A stretch of 64,000 nt of DNA from Jackrogersella multiformis (taxonomy: Eukaryota; Ascomycota; Sordariomycetes; Xylariales; Hypoxylaceae), in assembly GCA_902806575.1 (NCBI GenBank), contig CADCXD010000010.1, positions 806,001-870,000 on the forward strand, given 5' to 3'. Positions 34,201 to 46,770 of the stretch are shown here, piece after piece. The notes beneath the pieces were generated by a model. It did no database searches. It was not told the DNA's origin and worked only from the letters and a program-made list of their open reading frames with translations. The translations under genes were made by a program, and so were the position numbers. How positions within the stretch are numbered: the stretch's first letter is position 1; each line of letters begins with the position of its first letter.

Positions 34201-36726
34201 TGATCACAGTCTCTTGAAGCCCCCGCCCGCACCCCTCGGGCCAAGGATCGCGTCACCGCCGGATGTGTGCCATCGATTTTATTCGTAGGCGCATGTGTTG
34301 TCACCAAGTTTTGTCAGTTCGTACAGAGTATGTATGACCCGACAGCCACGCAGTGTTACGAGAAGCGGTAACGAACGACGAGTTCCGTCCTGAGTAAAAT
34401 TTGAATATTGACAAAACGGCCCGTTATTCACCAGCAAACCCCTTGTTGCGAAGCTACAATAGAAATCCCTTACAAGGCGCTATTATAAAGCTCTGCTTTT
34501 CTTTGTCTCGGCCGTCGATCACTCTACACTAGCTGGGTTGGGGTTTGTACGAGATCATCACAAAGGGAGCAAACTGTAGGGCGGCCTATTGCCTCTAGTT
34601 TGGAGTTCGATCCCTGGGAAACTACACCGACTATTGGGTCCTTTTCTTTTGCAGTATGTAATGATATCCCAAGGAGCCAACCAAGATTGACTTGGAGTCC
34701 CCAAAGTCTCCAGCAGCTCAAATGACAACAAAGATCGTGAACAACGCCCAGGGGCAAGACACGAGATCTCATGCCAGCCAATTGGAGGGAAGATACAACA
34801 CAGTATAAGAGCCGACCCGCCGACACTGTCCCGTGCCAAGTTAAGCCTGTTAGCTTCCCCAGACTTAGAGACTTCCCGCCCTGAGAAGCTTGAAAGTCGG
34901 GAATAGCGGGAGCTACCTTCGTCACTCTTTACCTTAATTAGTTGCGAAGCGCCGTAGCCCAACGATCCGATCCAAGCCCCCAAGCTACCGAGGTATCAAT
35001 CTTTAGTTAAGGTACCGACCGGCCTATGTTACCCCGACCGGACGATGTCAAAATACACATGGGAGCTTACTTCGCCGGGAAGATGCATCTTTGCAAAAGA
35101 TCGGTTTTCATAGTTGTAACCCTTGATGAGACACTAGAGAACACTTATTATTCCTGTAACAAACTAAACTGAGAAAAAGACCCGGGGTAGCTCGTTGACC
35201 TTGAGCTAAATATAACGCATCTAGCAAACCGCACTAGTTCATTTCAAAGACCCAAATTAGCTGGATTTTCTAAGGGGTCCTTCCCAAATAGGAAACATCA
35301 TCGAAGGACAACAGAAATCTGCTAGGACTTGATGGATCATTGAAGTTATCTACACTATAGTCTAGCATTAACAAGCTTCCTAGACCTGGACCTGCATTGT
35401 AGCAGCGCCGTAACCTTGACGTGGCGGCGTAACCTGCGCTTGTCTTCTCTCTCCAGTCCATGTCGGGAACCTGAACACGCTTATAGTTTTCACGTTTTCG
35501 TTCTCGAGTCGAATACGAGGATACAGGTTCACAATGGCTTCCTGTAATGCCGAATCTGCAAGCATGATCGACATCGAATTCGCGGTACAAGACTTTCGAT
35601 AGCGTAGTAGTTCTATTACTAGTACCATTACTTCTCACCAAGGCCACATGTAAGTCAACGGCAGCAAATGGACAGCTTTAGACGATCGACTGGCCCGATT
35701 CAAGAATATTGCAAGTCATTGGGTCATCTCAATATGCCGCCTTCGAGATGTCTCCTATGACTCGCAGATCTCCTTCCCCATGCGGGTGAGACCAATTGCC
35801 CTACCGGCATATTCCGGTCTAATTCGACTACAAGGCAGCAAGGTAAACAGATCTTCTCCGCAGAGAATCCATTCCGTGGTGACTTGATTTGCCGTCTCGC
35901 TTCACAGCTTTCCCCAAGTTTTTACCTGAGTTTATACAGTATCCCTTACAGTATTGCTGACTACCCCTGCTTCATTATACGGTCTTTTCATCATCCCAAC
36001 TACCTGGTTTCCCGCGTGTTAAGCATCCTTTGTCCTGGACCTCGGACCTATTGGCTTGTGACCTACCTAGGTACCAAACAGTTTCTTGGTATTAATAACT
36101 ATCATGTCGTCACAAAGGCCGAACCCCCACAGCTTCACGATGTTCTGCAAACATGCTGTTGCAGCTATGCCTGGTTTCGTACCTATCCCATGGTAGATTC
36201 TTACGTAGTTTTTATGTGAGGTAGGCCAAGAGTGAAAGAAACAGAATACACCCAACCTACATGGTGACCTGATCATGCACTACAGCATATGCTAAGTCTC
36301 ATGACTGTTTTCTTTTCTGTGTTTTCCTTCTATCCCTAGCCTTTTCCTAAGGCCACCCCAGTTCCCTGCCCGCATTGTACTTCTACACGTTGCGAAACCT
36401 TCCTCATTCGTCGGTCCATCTGATCTTGCTGGCCTATTCGCCGCGAGGTCCAAGAATTAGAATTGGTATGCATAGTCTGTACAACGATATGTAGGTGGCT
36501 TGTAATCTTATTCAAATATGAACCTTCGTCCCGACCTCCTCCGCAACTTTCGTCACGCCTCTTCCATGTTTATTCCGCCTCATACCACAACTGGATCGGC
36601 CATTCCCTTTAGGTTTCCGAAACATTGGAGCTTATCCATTCCCATCATCCCTTATACCCCTCCCCTTCCAACCTTCTTGGGCTTTTCATCCCTCCAGTTC
36701 ACTTCAATTATACTTCATCATCCGTG

Positions 36727-39113
36727 ATGGGACTCAGAAGCGTGCTTGTGGCCGGGGTGGCCTTATTCGGCGACAGCTTAGTTCATGCTGCATCAAGCTT
36801 TAGTCCGGCTAGACCACCTGCCATCCCCTTGGCCGTCAAAGGGCCGTACCTAAACTCGTGGTTGGGTGCTGGCAGCGACGGCGGGAACGGAGGTTATCTT
36901 GCTGGCGAATGGCCAAGATTTTGGAGGTTCGTTTTTCGTTGCCCCCTTTAAAAATATGATCACTTTGAACTGACAGCTTTACATAGCCAGCAGATTACAG
37001 GTTGGGCAGGTTTCATCCGCGTAGATGGAAAGGCATACAACTGGCTGGGCGCACCGCCGGGTGCGGACTTGGTAGATCAGACCGAGTTCTCTTACACATC
37101 GACGCGAAGCACATTCGTGATGAGCGTGGGCGGCAAGGTTGAGATGAACATCACGTTTCTATCACCCGTGACGCCATCCGACTTGAAACGGCAATCTCTG
37201 GTTTTCTCCTACCTCGAAGTTGGCATTCATTCATTGGACGGCGCCAACCACGACGTCCAATTGTACGCGGACGTCTCAGCTGGTAGGTTACGCGAACCGC
37301 TACCTCGTGACTGATACATTGTACTCACCCATCTCACAGAATGGGCTTCCGGTGATCTAAACGCCATCATCGAGTGGGATCATAACTCGGCCGACGGAGT
37401 TTCGTACCATCAATTCTATCGTCAAGACCAGCAGCCCATATCCGAGAATAACCAGCAGCCGAACTGGGGTAATTGGTTTTGGTCTACCAAGGACGTGGAA
37501 GGCGTAAGTGGATGAAATGGCTTCATTTCGAGCAGCATAACTAATCTAATCTCATCTCATAGCTCACATGGCAAAGTGGTGCGGACACTGATGTTAGAGG
37601 CGCGTTCATCAACAATGGCCTTCTTCCAAACACAAAGGACACCAATTATAGGGCTGTTCAGGACAGCTGGTACGTTACCATGAAACCCGCTAGCCAAGAT
37701 TAATTTGCCTTGTTCATGCGCTCATCCCATCTGCAGGCCTGTTTTCGGTTTCGCCAATGATCTTGGTTCCGTCGGGACAGCCTCTGTCTCTACGTTGTTC
37801 TCGATTGGCATCACCCAGGATGGCGCAATTAACCTCCTCGGTGAAGGGAGCGATCTCACAACTTACCCTGCCTTGTGGAATAGTTATTTCGACTCCGATG
37901 TTGATGCTGTGAGTTTTATTATTCGGCCCGTAAAAGTGGATGTCCGACCTAACAATACTAACAATAATAGATGACATTCTTTTACAACGACTACGAGGAT
38001 TCGTCAAGCCTAGCCACGGATTTGGATAACAAGATAGCCACAGATTCAATAGCTGCTGCGGGACAAAACTACCTGACTTTAACCAGTCTGAGCGTCAGGC
38101 AGACGTTCGGCGCGCTACAATTCACGGGAACGGACTCAGACCCCTTGGTATTCCTTAAGGAGATCAGCTCCAACAGCGATATTCAGACCGTGGACGTCAT
38201 ATTCCCCGCGATACCGTTGATCCTATACACGAACCCTACCATCCTTAACTATCTACTCAAACCACTGTTCCTCAATCAGGAGAATGGCCACTACCCCAAC
38301 ACCAATGCCATTCACGACCTGGGCACTTTCCCCGTGGCTAAGGGTTACACCGACGGCTCCGATGAGCCCATGCCTCTCGAGGAGTGCGGCAACATGATTA
38401 TCATGGTTCTCGCATACGCGCAGAAGTCAGGCGACAACGAGTACCTCACACAGCACTACCCCATTCTTAAGCAGTGGGCCGGTTATCTGGTGGACGAGGC
38501 GCTGATTCCCGCAGACCAGATCTCGACGGACGACTTCGCGGGCTCGCTGGCTAACCAGACGAATCTAGGCCTGAAGGGCATTATTGGATTGAAGGCCATG
38601 TCCGAGATCGCATCTCTCACCGGCAACAAGGACGACGCGACCTCGTTCGGCGACACGGCGACGTCGTACATCGCGCAGTGGCAGGGCTTCGGGCTGAACA
38701 CGGACGCGAACCCGCCGCACGCGACGCTGAGCTACGGCGACGGCGACTCGCACGGGCTGCTGTACAATCTGTACGCCAACTCGCTGCTGGGCTTCGGCGA
38801 CTTCGTGCCCCAGTCCGTGTACGATATACAGTCGGACTTCTACCCGACAGTGGCGCTCGAGTACGGCGTGCCACTCGACACGCGCCACACGTACACCAAG
38901 ACGGACTGGATGATGTGGAGCGCGGCCATCGCGAGCGTCGAGACCCGCGATACGTTCATACGCCTGATCGCCGGCTGGATCGACGTCACGCCGACCAACA
39001 AGGCGCTCACGGATCTGTACGATGCCGCGACGGGAGACTACCCCGGCGGCCTCCAGTTCACGGCGCGGCCGGTGGCCGGCGGGCACTTTTCGCTGCTGGC
39101 GCTGCCGTCATAG
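36727..39113 (+). CDS. gtaA: secreted glutaminase A-like protein (GtaA family)
   Basis: Six exons in phase (36727-36926, 36987-37282, 37340-37503, 37563-37669, 37737-37908, 37971-39113) give 693 aa, the usual length of fungal GtaA. These extracellular enzymes deamidate glutamine to glutamate. The signal peptide is about residues 1-21 (MGLRSVLVAGVALFGDSLVHA). Diagnostic segments are ARPPAIPLAVKGPYLNSWL, GQITGWAGFIRVDG-like SQQITGWAGFIRVDGKAYNW, QDSWPVFGFANDLG, and in the last exon NAIHDLGTFPVAKGYTDG, EPMPLEECGNM, and TRHTYTKTDWMMWSAA near the end. This order corresponds to the DUF4964/DUF5127/DUF4965/DUF1793 domains of the family. The donor of intron 1 (GTTCGT) is non-consensus but required for frame. 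The last 450 bp are strongly GC-rich compared with the rest of the gene, which produces long meaningless antisense frames. Confidence 0.92.
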
Positions 39114-40811
39114 GGGGGTGCTACTATCTATCTATATAGGAGGACGAGAGGAGCTATATCTTTTTATTTAATTCATGTCGTTGCTTTGGGGTTCTATTCT
39201 ATCGATCGATCTATCCGAGGTCCCTAATCCGGCCCCGAGAGCATTTACGTACATATCATATATTCGCATGGACAGAGGGAGGGCATGGATGGCGATTGGG
39301 GAAAACCAAGCTGATTGATGCGTTACCTGTGATCATATTTACTCTGACAAACTACACTATTCTTCGATACCTTACCTCGCTCTCGCGCGTCTCGTCGTGT
39401 CGGTTTCCACCTTGGGTCTTCGCGACCGTCGCTTCGCCGGCGCTTCTGCCTAGGAGCCGCGCACACCTACCTTACCTTCTGATATGTTCATTATTGATAC
39501 CCGCATATTTACCAAGTCGTGTATTCCGCCAGGGGTGTTTGGATTAAGGGAAAAGGGAGAAGGGAGAAAGGTCCAGACCTCGGCGCTACGTGTCTTACTT
39601 TCTGGGACGGGGTGGATGATGAGACAAGGGAAACGAGATTGCGGGAGGACCGGAATGCTCCAAGAGAAGGCATAGCATACCTGCCTCCCACCACCTCTCC
39701 ACATGTTTAATTATCGTCCATTCGCGAAGGTCAAGACACGTTAAATCACGCATTCTATTCGCTGCAACGTGAGGGTTGGAGAAAGAGAAAGACAGAGACA
39801 AACGAGATGAGGCGGAGTCGCGGAGAAGTGCCGAATGGGACCCGCAGCAGCTCGCGTTTTCCAGGCATCCAAACAGTATCGGCACAGGCCAGGTCAGGTA
39901 CAGGTACATACAGTATCATACCGTCGCATCTCCGCTGGCAACGGCAGCGGTGATCAGACCTGCCATTGGTCTCTGCGCCTGCAAAGACACAAGACATCGC
40001 GTCCGCGCGGGATGCTTCAGAAATGCAGAAAGATTATCAGAATTCTAACATACATACCTATTCTAAATGACCATAAGCCATTTACCTATCTTGCTTTTCG
40101 TGACGATGACAATTCGACTCGATATCTCCGGGGTTATTTACGGACTATCTAACTAACCTACCTAAACTATCTAACCCTCGCATAAAGAACGCAAGGGAGG
40201 AGTCCGAATAACAGACAACATATAGTGTTGGCGAAGAGAAAGAGTGTGTGAGAGAAAAAAGGGATGAGACCCGGCTGCCCTGCAAAACATGCGCGTCCGG
40301 TCTCCACCAAAGCTGCCAAGTTGTGCCTTGCTTTCATTTCCCACGGTCCTAAATCCAACATCCCAAAATCCAGAAGCGCATGAATACCTAATAAATAGGA
40401 GCATGCTAAGATAGAAAGATAGTTTGATGAGAGTATTCCAAATTGCCGCTAAACTACAGGTCGTAAAGACTAAACCGCTCAACATTCGCATCTCGAAGAG
40501 ATTCTCCAGTCTTTTTTTTGCTCTTGCTCTTCTCCTGCTTTTGCTTCTGTGTAGCCCGTGTCTGCGCTATTCGCTATTTGATCCAAGTTTCTATTCCTCG
40601 TGTTGACGGACCCTGCTGAACCTAAGCCGCCCGTTGCTGTAACATTACGGTACTGTCAACTTTACAATGTTTTGGTGCATGACATCGTCTCCAACCCTGA
40701 AATTAGCTCTACATGATCCCGGAAAATTAGGCGGGACTCAACGGATCAACTATTGATTGGGACTCAATAGACGGACCAAAAGATCGAATGATCATCGATA
40801 TCGGTCATCGA
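39114..40811. other. convergent spacer, no gene seen
   Basis: This 1.7 kb spacer lies between the glutaminase and ceramidase stop codons. It contains many overlapping short frames on both strands (60-106 codons) without domain similarity, and purine-rich tracts near 39545-39600 and 39780-39810. It roughly marks the change from the sparse accessory part to the denser conserved part of the window. Confidence 0.5.
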
Positions 40812-43553
40812 TCATCGAACCAACTCAAACTCCCCACTCACGCCTTCGAACTCCGTGATTCTCCCTGCCAAGCCCTTGGCGTCTCCGAAATACCGGATTC
40901 GGTACCGTCCCGGCTCCGCCCAGGGGTCGGCTGTTTCCCAGGTTATTTCGACCTCGCTGGTTCCGAGCAGCTCGCTAATGCGACGCCAGCGGAACACTAA
41001 GTGCCAGTCGCTATCGTCGCGGACTACTTTCCATGCACCCGTTCCCTGACTCCGAACCTGTTCCTTGCGTAGTTCCTCTTCCGGTGACCCGGGTTTAAGG
41101 ACTGCCGAAAGAGCAGGGAGTGGAATAAGCTTCTCGACTACGGCGTAGTTTCGCTCAAGTCTGAGGTTGTTCCTTGGATTGGCGCCGATGAATTTCACTG
41201 TTACTTGTGCGCCCTTCTGATACTTTTCTTCCACGTCCTGCTTGACCTGGCCGAACTTTTTAAAGAATGGCGTGGAATCTAGAATAACATGAGGGATGAA
41301 GCTAAGGCTTCGATTGCTATTATCTGGCGGTTCCGGTCCTCTGGGTGGTCGGTTGCTAGCCGACGAACTTAGAGACGGTATCCAGGACAAGGTGACATTG
41401 ATGTAAGCTGCTAAGGTGTGTGGCCCATACAGTGTGCTCGCACCCTCGTATCGCTGAATCCTGTTTTCTCTAGTCGTCAGCCATGTCGCAACCACATGAA
41501 GAACGTCATATCAAAGTCAAATCCGTAGGAGAGGAAAAGAGAGGGGATCCATAATAGGCAGACCTTGCGACCTATGATAGAACAAAGATAGAACTCCGTA
41601 TATGTATCATGATGATAGTAGATTTGTTAATCAATATGAGAAACAAGAAGCATCAAAAGATTAACTAATCGTCACGTAAAAATGGAATAATGCTTACCCG
41701 TATTCTTCTTCCGTGCTAATGTAATGTGTGTAGGTATTCGCAGGTCCTCCTAGAACGACGACAGGGGATACCGACTGAGCTTCATCCGCGAACTGTGCCG
41801 TTATCTTCTCACTAACAGCATTTTTCCAACGTCGCCCAGCCATGGTCGTTGCCTCGCCCGGGCTGACAATAATCACCAATTGGCCGACGCGGAAAACCTG
41901 CACATCAACCACATTTGGAGTCCATTGATATGGACTGTACACCTCGCCGACGTCAAGTAGGATGGGTTTAGGGGCGTGGCAAGCAATTTGCTCCTCTGTT
42001 GGTGCCTTGAGCATACCACCGACTATACGCCATATTGGTGAGGTGTTGGAAGAGTTGCTCTCATGTTGGGTAAAGTCGAAAGCACCTGGCCCATCAGAGG
42101 TACCAGCCGCAAAGGAATAGCCCAAAGCGGCAGGGCATGTTCTGACCTCCGTTCCATTGGGCAGTTGGAACTGATTATTTGACATATTATGGAAAGTGTG
42201 GAAAGATTTAACCCAGCTTCCACGTACAGGATTTGATGCCTGGTTGAGCTGATCGTACACCTTTCTCGCGGGTTCAAATTGGCGCTTTCCAATCTCAAAG
42301 CACGAAGACGTCCCTTCGTCGTCCGCCATAAAGAAAGGCCCCCGAGCATGGCATTTCTGGGATCTGCCATCACTGCATGTGCTATTCTCAAAACTGCACA
42401 TATTCCCTGTGCCGTCCTCACACCATGCGCCAAGGACATTAGGGCTAGTGTCACCGACGTTCGCCTGGGAGAAGCCTGCGACAAACCCCTCGGCGGCAGA
42501 GTCATCATCGATAACACTCTTCTCAAATAAATATGCCGCTACTCCTTTGTTGTCGCCGGATATCAAGGTGTTGTTTCCAAGCACCGAAGTGCCATGAGTA
42601 GGAAACCATGTTAGCACACCAATATTCTTGCCATCTGAAGCGCGCTGGAACTTCAACAGGGTCAAGTCCTTTTCCACAGACCCGTCATCTTCAGAACTAA
42701 CATTATATCTCGCACGTTCTTCTTCCGAGTTTGCAAGATAAGCGAAAAGGCTTCGGTTGATGTTGGCCCCAAACACTTTAGTAGATCCAACGCTAAGGCG
42801 TCCTGGCGTAAGGCTTTCGTGGGCGCGGCGGATGGATAAGACAGCACCATCAACTATCGCTCGATAGCTCTGTTGGTCAAAACCCTTGCTCGTGATCTGA
42901 GGTAGTAAATAGTTAAGCCAAGCACCAGGGCCCGAATGCGAATGAGTGCCGGTAACAGCCACATTGTGGTGGTCGTAGTTTTCATATTCAGACCCCAGTT
43001 TCTGTAAGCCCGATAAGATGCCGTATCTCACCGCAGTGTCTCCGGACTGTGTGTCAAGGACGAGATAGACGAACCTATCCGATGGGTTGTCTGGATCGGC
43101 TACGATAAAAGCTCGAGAATAAAGACGTTGTCGCAAACCGGTACCGATCTGCTTCGGGTCGGCATATCCCATCAAGTTGATCTCGACGCATGGTCTATCC
43201 CCCCATTGAGTATGAGTATGAGTATATCCTCAAATATAGAGAGATCTTAGTTTAATAGCTCACCCAGTTATATCAGCCTTACCTACTCCAACAAGATACT
43301 CGTTTCCAAGGCCCAGATCAGCCCCTGAGTCCTGTCCATCATGAAAGCCTGACCACAACTTAAGCTTCTGCACAGAGCCGGCTGGTATGATAGTCGATAG
43401 TAACAGGAATATGGTAACACATAGTGTAAATATGATGAATGTAGAAATTGATCTATGTCGAGTAACGGTGCCGCGATGTCGTCGCAATCCTAGGGTCGGC
43501 GCAGGGTCCCCAGTTTTCTCGTCTCCTTTCCCATCTTGCCGGTTCCACTGCAT
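40812..43553 (-). CDS. neutral/alkaline ceramidase
   Basis: Three exons in phase (43553-43264, 43194-41698, 41460-40812) give 811 aa. The enzyme hydrolyses ceramide to sphingosine and fatty acid at the membrane or cell surface. The N-terminus has a basic cytosolic stretch and one signal-anchor helix (about 38-57, STFIIFTLCVTIFLLLSTII), giving a type II topology. Family motifs are YLVGVGKADITGPCVEINLM at 85-104, Zn-site GTHSHSGPGA (His181/His183), FPTHGTS (His297) and the catalytic serine motif NVGDTSPN with Ser347. The last exon encodes the C-terminal immunoglobulin-like domain (IQRYEGASTLYGPHTL, then FRWRR and ITWETADPWAEPGRYRI). Intron 1 falls inside the KADITG-P motif. The gene is divergent from the BCAS2-like gene, with a 703-bp shared promoter. 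Confidence 0.95.
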
Positions 43554-44256
43554 CTCGACTACGCTTCTCCCTAAACGATGAAGTCCAGAATAGTAGGAAG
43601 TATATTATCTGAATAAGGACTAATATTCCTAGTAGGTATAAGTCGCCTAAGAACCCGGAAAGCGAGTCACTCAGCGCAGCAGCAAAAGCTGTAGCGGCAG
43701 TTGTGAAGGCAGAATAAAGCCGCGTGGTGGGTCCATTCCAGGCGTCTCCGACACTCTACAACTAGAAGGATGGAAATGGAGTTGTTTTGTCGAGAAAGTT
43801 TCCCAGACAGAATGACTTGTAAGGATGTGGTTGTACTTTAGGTGGATAAAGTAGATGATGCCTTCTCTAGCAATTTATCAACTTGCCGCGCAGGTACAAC
43901 GCACCTCAGATATGAGACAGTACGTCATTGGACATTGGAAGCTTCCAAGGTTCACCCCTGATGTGCGCCCCACTGAAGCAATCTGCGGACTCCGGTATGA
44001 CACTGCCGGTTCCCGACTAGCTCCACTTCCTGTAAGTCAGCCACAGCTGGTCTCAGCTGCCAGCCACTGTGCAGTCAAAGATAACGATAACGATAACGAT
44101 CTTGATCTCAAATTCCCGTCGCGAAGTTATCATCTTCAAACCCATTCGCGAATTACCATTTGTTCGATTGGCGACGACGAACATACCTCCTCAATATCCA
44201 GACGTTCGCCTAAACTACCTAGGTACCTATCAGATACAAAAAGGGTAATAGCCAAG
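43554..44256. other. divergent promoter: ceramidase / BCAS2-like
   Basis: This 703-bp region lies between two start codons. It contains a short GATAAC microsatellite (GATAACGATAACGATAACGA, 44081-44100) and one CCTAGGTACCTA motif at 44218-44229, only about 28 bp upstream of the BCAS2-like ATG. Confidence 0.55.
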
Positions 44257-44969
44257 ATGTCTTCGATCCGCACCACAGTCCACGAGTCTCTGCCCTGTAA
44301 GCCTCCATCCCTTCCCGACCCTCCCTCTCCTCAGCCCTCTCAGACCTAACCAACTCCCCGCGCCCAGACATCGACAGCGAGCCCACGGCCGCCGAGCGCG
44401 CAGCCGCCGAAGCCCTCATAGCAGCAGAACAGCAATCCACCCGCACCTCCTCCTCCTCGCCTCCTCCTCCCTCATCCACCCTGCCGCCCCTCCCGCCCCC
44501 AAACTTCAGCCCCCTAATCGCCGCCGAGCTATCGCGCATCGCGTCCAAGCAACCGCTCGCCGCCATCGACTTGACGCGGTACGAAGCCTCCCCTTCCTCC
44601 CCCTCCTCCTCGCCTCAGGACCCGTCGGAGCTGCGCACCGACCTCGGCCGCGCCTACGCCGCCTCCACGTACCTGTCGGGGCGGCACGCGCACCTGCAGC
44701 TTCTAGACGCCTACGGCAAGAACGCGTGGCTGGTCGGCAACTGGCAGCTGGAGGCGGAGCTGCGCGCGCTGGAGCGCGAGCTCGAGTCCGCCAAGCGGGA
44801 GATCGACGTCGTCAACATCCAGCGGCGCCGCGTCCAGGACGAGGTTGGCGGCGAGCTGAAGGGGCTCGACGACGCCTGGCGCCGCGGCGTCGGCCGCGTG
44901 CTCGAGACCGAGATCGCTACCGAGGGCTTGAGGCGGCAGGTTCTGGAGAGGCAGAGAGGTGGCGGGTGA
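44257..44969 (+). CDS. BCAS2/SPF27 (Cwf7) pre-mRNA splicing factor
   Basis: Two exons (44257-44296 and 44368-44969) give 213 aa, close to the size of the BCAS2/SPF27 core subunit of the Prp19 (NTC) complex, which acts in spliceosome activation in the nucleus. It begins MSSIRTTVHESLPYID, matching the family's N-terminal LPYID motif created across the 71-nt intron (branch-like CTAAC present). A Ser/Pro-rich low-complexity insert (about 33-55) precedes the coiled-coil C-terminal half (LEAELRALERELESAKREID, about 137-156) that binds Prp19/Cdc5. The gene is very GC-rich, more so than its neighbours. It is convergent with the PKA regulatory subunit gene. Confidence 0.88.
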
Positions 44970-45330
44970 ACTCATCGCTAGGGTCGGGTGATTATGCAAA
45001 ACTAAATAAGAGTATAGCGTTAACTAGATGGGCCAGATGACAACACTAACCCACAAAGGTCGAGAAGGGACGGAATACGATATATCACAAGAACACCAAG
45101 GTATTGCGGATGGGACAAGGTCTATTATTACAATGCAACTCCAAAATTGGTGATTAAGCTTCTACTGCGGTATCAATGATTATCATAAAACCTATTTAAC
45201 AAAGAAAACGAGGGTAATTCCGAGAACGCCTCCTCCCAAAAAGAATGCTGCCAATCCGTCTAGGCAACTTTCCGCCCTGGAGTATCATGTGTCTAATCTT
45301 CGCCTCTGTACATCCCCAATGTGTAATCCA
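44970..45330. other. convergent spacer
   Basis: This 361-bp region lies between the BCAS2-like and PKA regulatory subunit stop codons. It is AT-rich with no gene, and presumably holds both 3' untranslated regions. Confidence 0.6.
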
Positions 45331-46770
45331 TCAGAATTGTAGAGGGTCGACATCTTCAACCCCTGACTTGACACCTATGTATCTAGTTCTTCTCATGATT
45401 TTCTCAACAGGACCGAGTAGCCTCTGGAACGCGTTTTTGCCCAATGTCGCGACCTTTACCTCAGTCGCACTGATAATGTCTGCCGCTCGGGGCTTATCGT
45501 CTAGGAGTGCAAGCTCGCCGAAGAAATCGCCCTTCTTGTAATGCTTAACGGATTGTGGTATGCCATTTTTGAAAGCATCTGCTTCGCCATCTTCTAATAG
45601 GAAGAACGATTTTCCAATGTCACCTTGTTTGATAATTGTGTAGCCTTTCGGGAACTTCTTGGTCTCTAGCGCGTCGGCAATCTTCGACCTCTCGTAGGGT
45701 GTAAGGGAAGAAAGGAGCGGCACTTCCTCTAGGAAGCTCTCATATAATCGCCTACGTGCAAATGTAGACTCCATGAGAATGCGGCGGAACGTGACACGAT
45801 CGAGCGCCCATAACGTACAGCCAGATTCGGAAGAAATAACGGTGGCAGCTCTTGGCGCATTGTACATTAAGGCTAGCTCACCAAAGGAACCTCCAGCCTG
45901 GATATTGCCTACTTTGTTGCCCATTCCGTTTGGACCAGACTGCAGTGAGCCAGCCTCATTGACATATACATTGAACGAGCCTTTCTCGACAATGTAGAAG
46001 TAGTCACCTGCATCACCTTGGATGATGACCTATGTTGATGTTAGTCCTTGGCAAGCCATATTTAGAGTAATAGTATAAAGGGCAAATCGTACTTTGATAT
46101 CTTTAGCCGGGATTGGCTTTTCCTGCAGAGCACCTAGAATCTGGGCATTTTGCTCATCGTCTAGATGACTGAACAAGAAGTTTCCCTCGATAGCTTTCCT
46201 CAGCCTATTCAACTGCTCTGTAGTTTTAGGGTACGACGGAGGCGTCCAGTTATCATTAACGTCTGCTACTGGCTTAAGCGATTCAGCAGAAACAGAAGTG
46301 CGACGACCAAAGTTGTATTGGGCTGGATAGCTGTCAGGGTTTGGCGGCGTTCGCATCGAGGATGGAGGCCCATCTGTCGACCCATCACCTCCAAACGGGC
46401 TACGGAAAGGCGCGCCTGGTATGGTAGTTGTTGCGAACGATGGAGTCGTGGGAGACGTAATCGTGTCATTCTCATCTTCCTCGACCACATTGAGCAGGCC
46501 TCCAGGCGGTCCGTTGCCCACCTCGGTTCTAACTCCATCCCCGCCGAAAGGGTTCGAGTTCACCGCGAAGGGGCTTGTAAAGGCTGTCCCTGGCATTGCA
46601 CCGGTATTACGAGTTGATGAAGTGGTTCGCGATAAGTAAGCTACGCGTTGGTCGGCGAGACGACGGAGGAAGTAGTCGGAACAGAATTGTAAGATATCGG
46701 GCGGGTTTTTAAGTCGGATCTGACTTTCAAGTGCTTCTATTTCTTTCCGGTAAGCAGCAGGCAGAGACAT
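45331..46770 (-). CDS. pkaR: cAMP-dependent protein kinase regulatory subunit
   Basis: Two exons (46770-46093 and 46029-45331) give 458 aa. It binds and inhibits the PKA catalytic subunit until cAMP binds. The N-terminal dimerisation/docking helix is about residues 1-45 (AAYRKEIEALESQIRL and DILQFCSDYFLRRL). A long Pro/Gly/Ser linker follows, with two related SPF/FGGDG segments (about 66-79 and 124-130). The pseudo-substrate/substrate site is RRTSV at 156-160, with Ser159 as phosphosite. Two cyclic-nucleotide domains follow, with phosphate-binding cassettes GGSFGELALMYNAPRAATV and GDFFGELALLDDKPRAADI. The chosen ATG at 46770 matches the conserved MSLP start; an upstream in-frame ATG at 46806 would add a hydrophobic leader not expected in this cytosolic protein. 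At 458 aa it is longer than many fungal R subunits because of the linker. Confidence 0.95.

Larger units (their letters stand above)
29784..36726. other. gene-poor region, about 7 kb, with mobile element
   Basis: This is the longest gene-free stretch of the window. It contains the hAT-like element at 30747-31169, CCTA/TAGG tracts (30530, 31170-31225, 31890, 33820-33860, 36065) and a 10-bp inverted repeat GCATAGAGCT/AGCTCTATGC at 33608-33651. Minus-strand frames at 34524-34983 (two overlapping frames of 133-141 codons) and 35270-35647 (125 codons) have no recognisable domain. I do not call them genes. The right end holds the promoter of the glutaminase gene. Confidence 0.55.

Noticed and set aside
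34524..34983. Two overlapping minus-strand frames of 133 and 141 codons
   Set aside because: No domain, signal peptide, splice structure or codon bias. The two frames overlap each other, as expected from a chance stop-poor stretch.
38565..39086. 173-codon minus-strand frame inside the glutaminase gene
   Set aside because: The same GC artefact: Arg/Val/Glu-rich without domain, fully contained in a well-supported exon.
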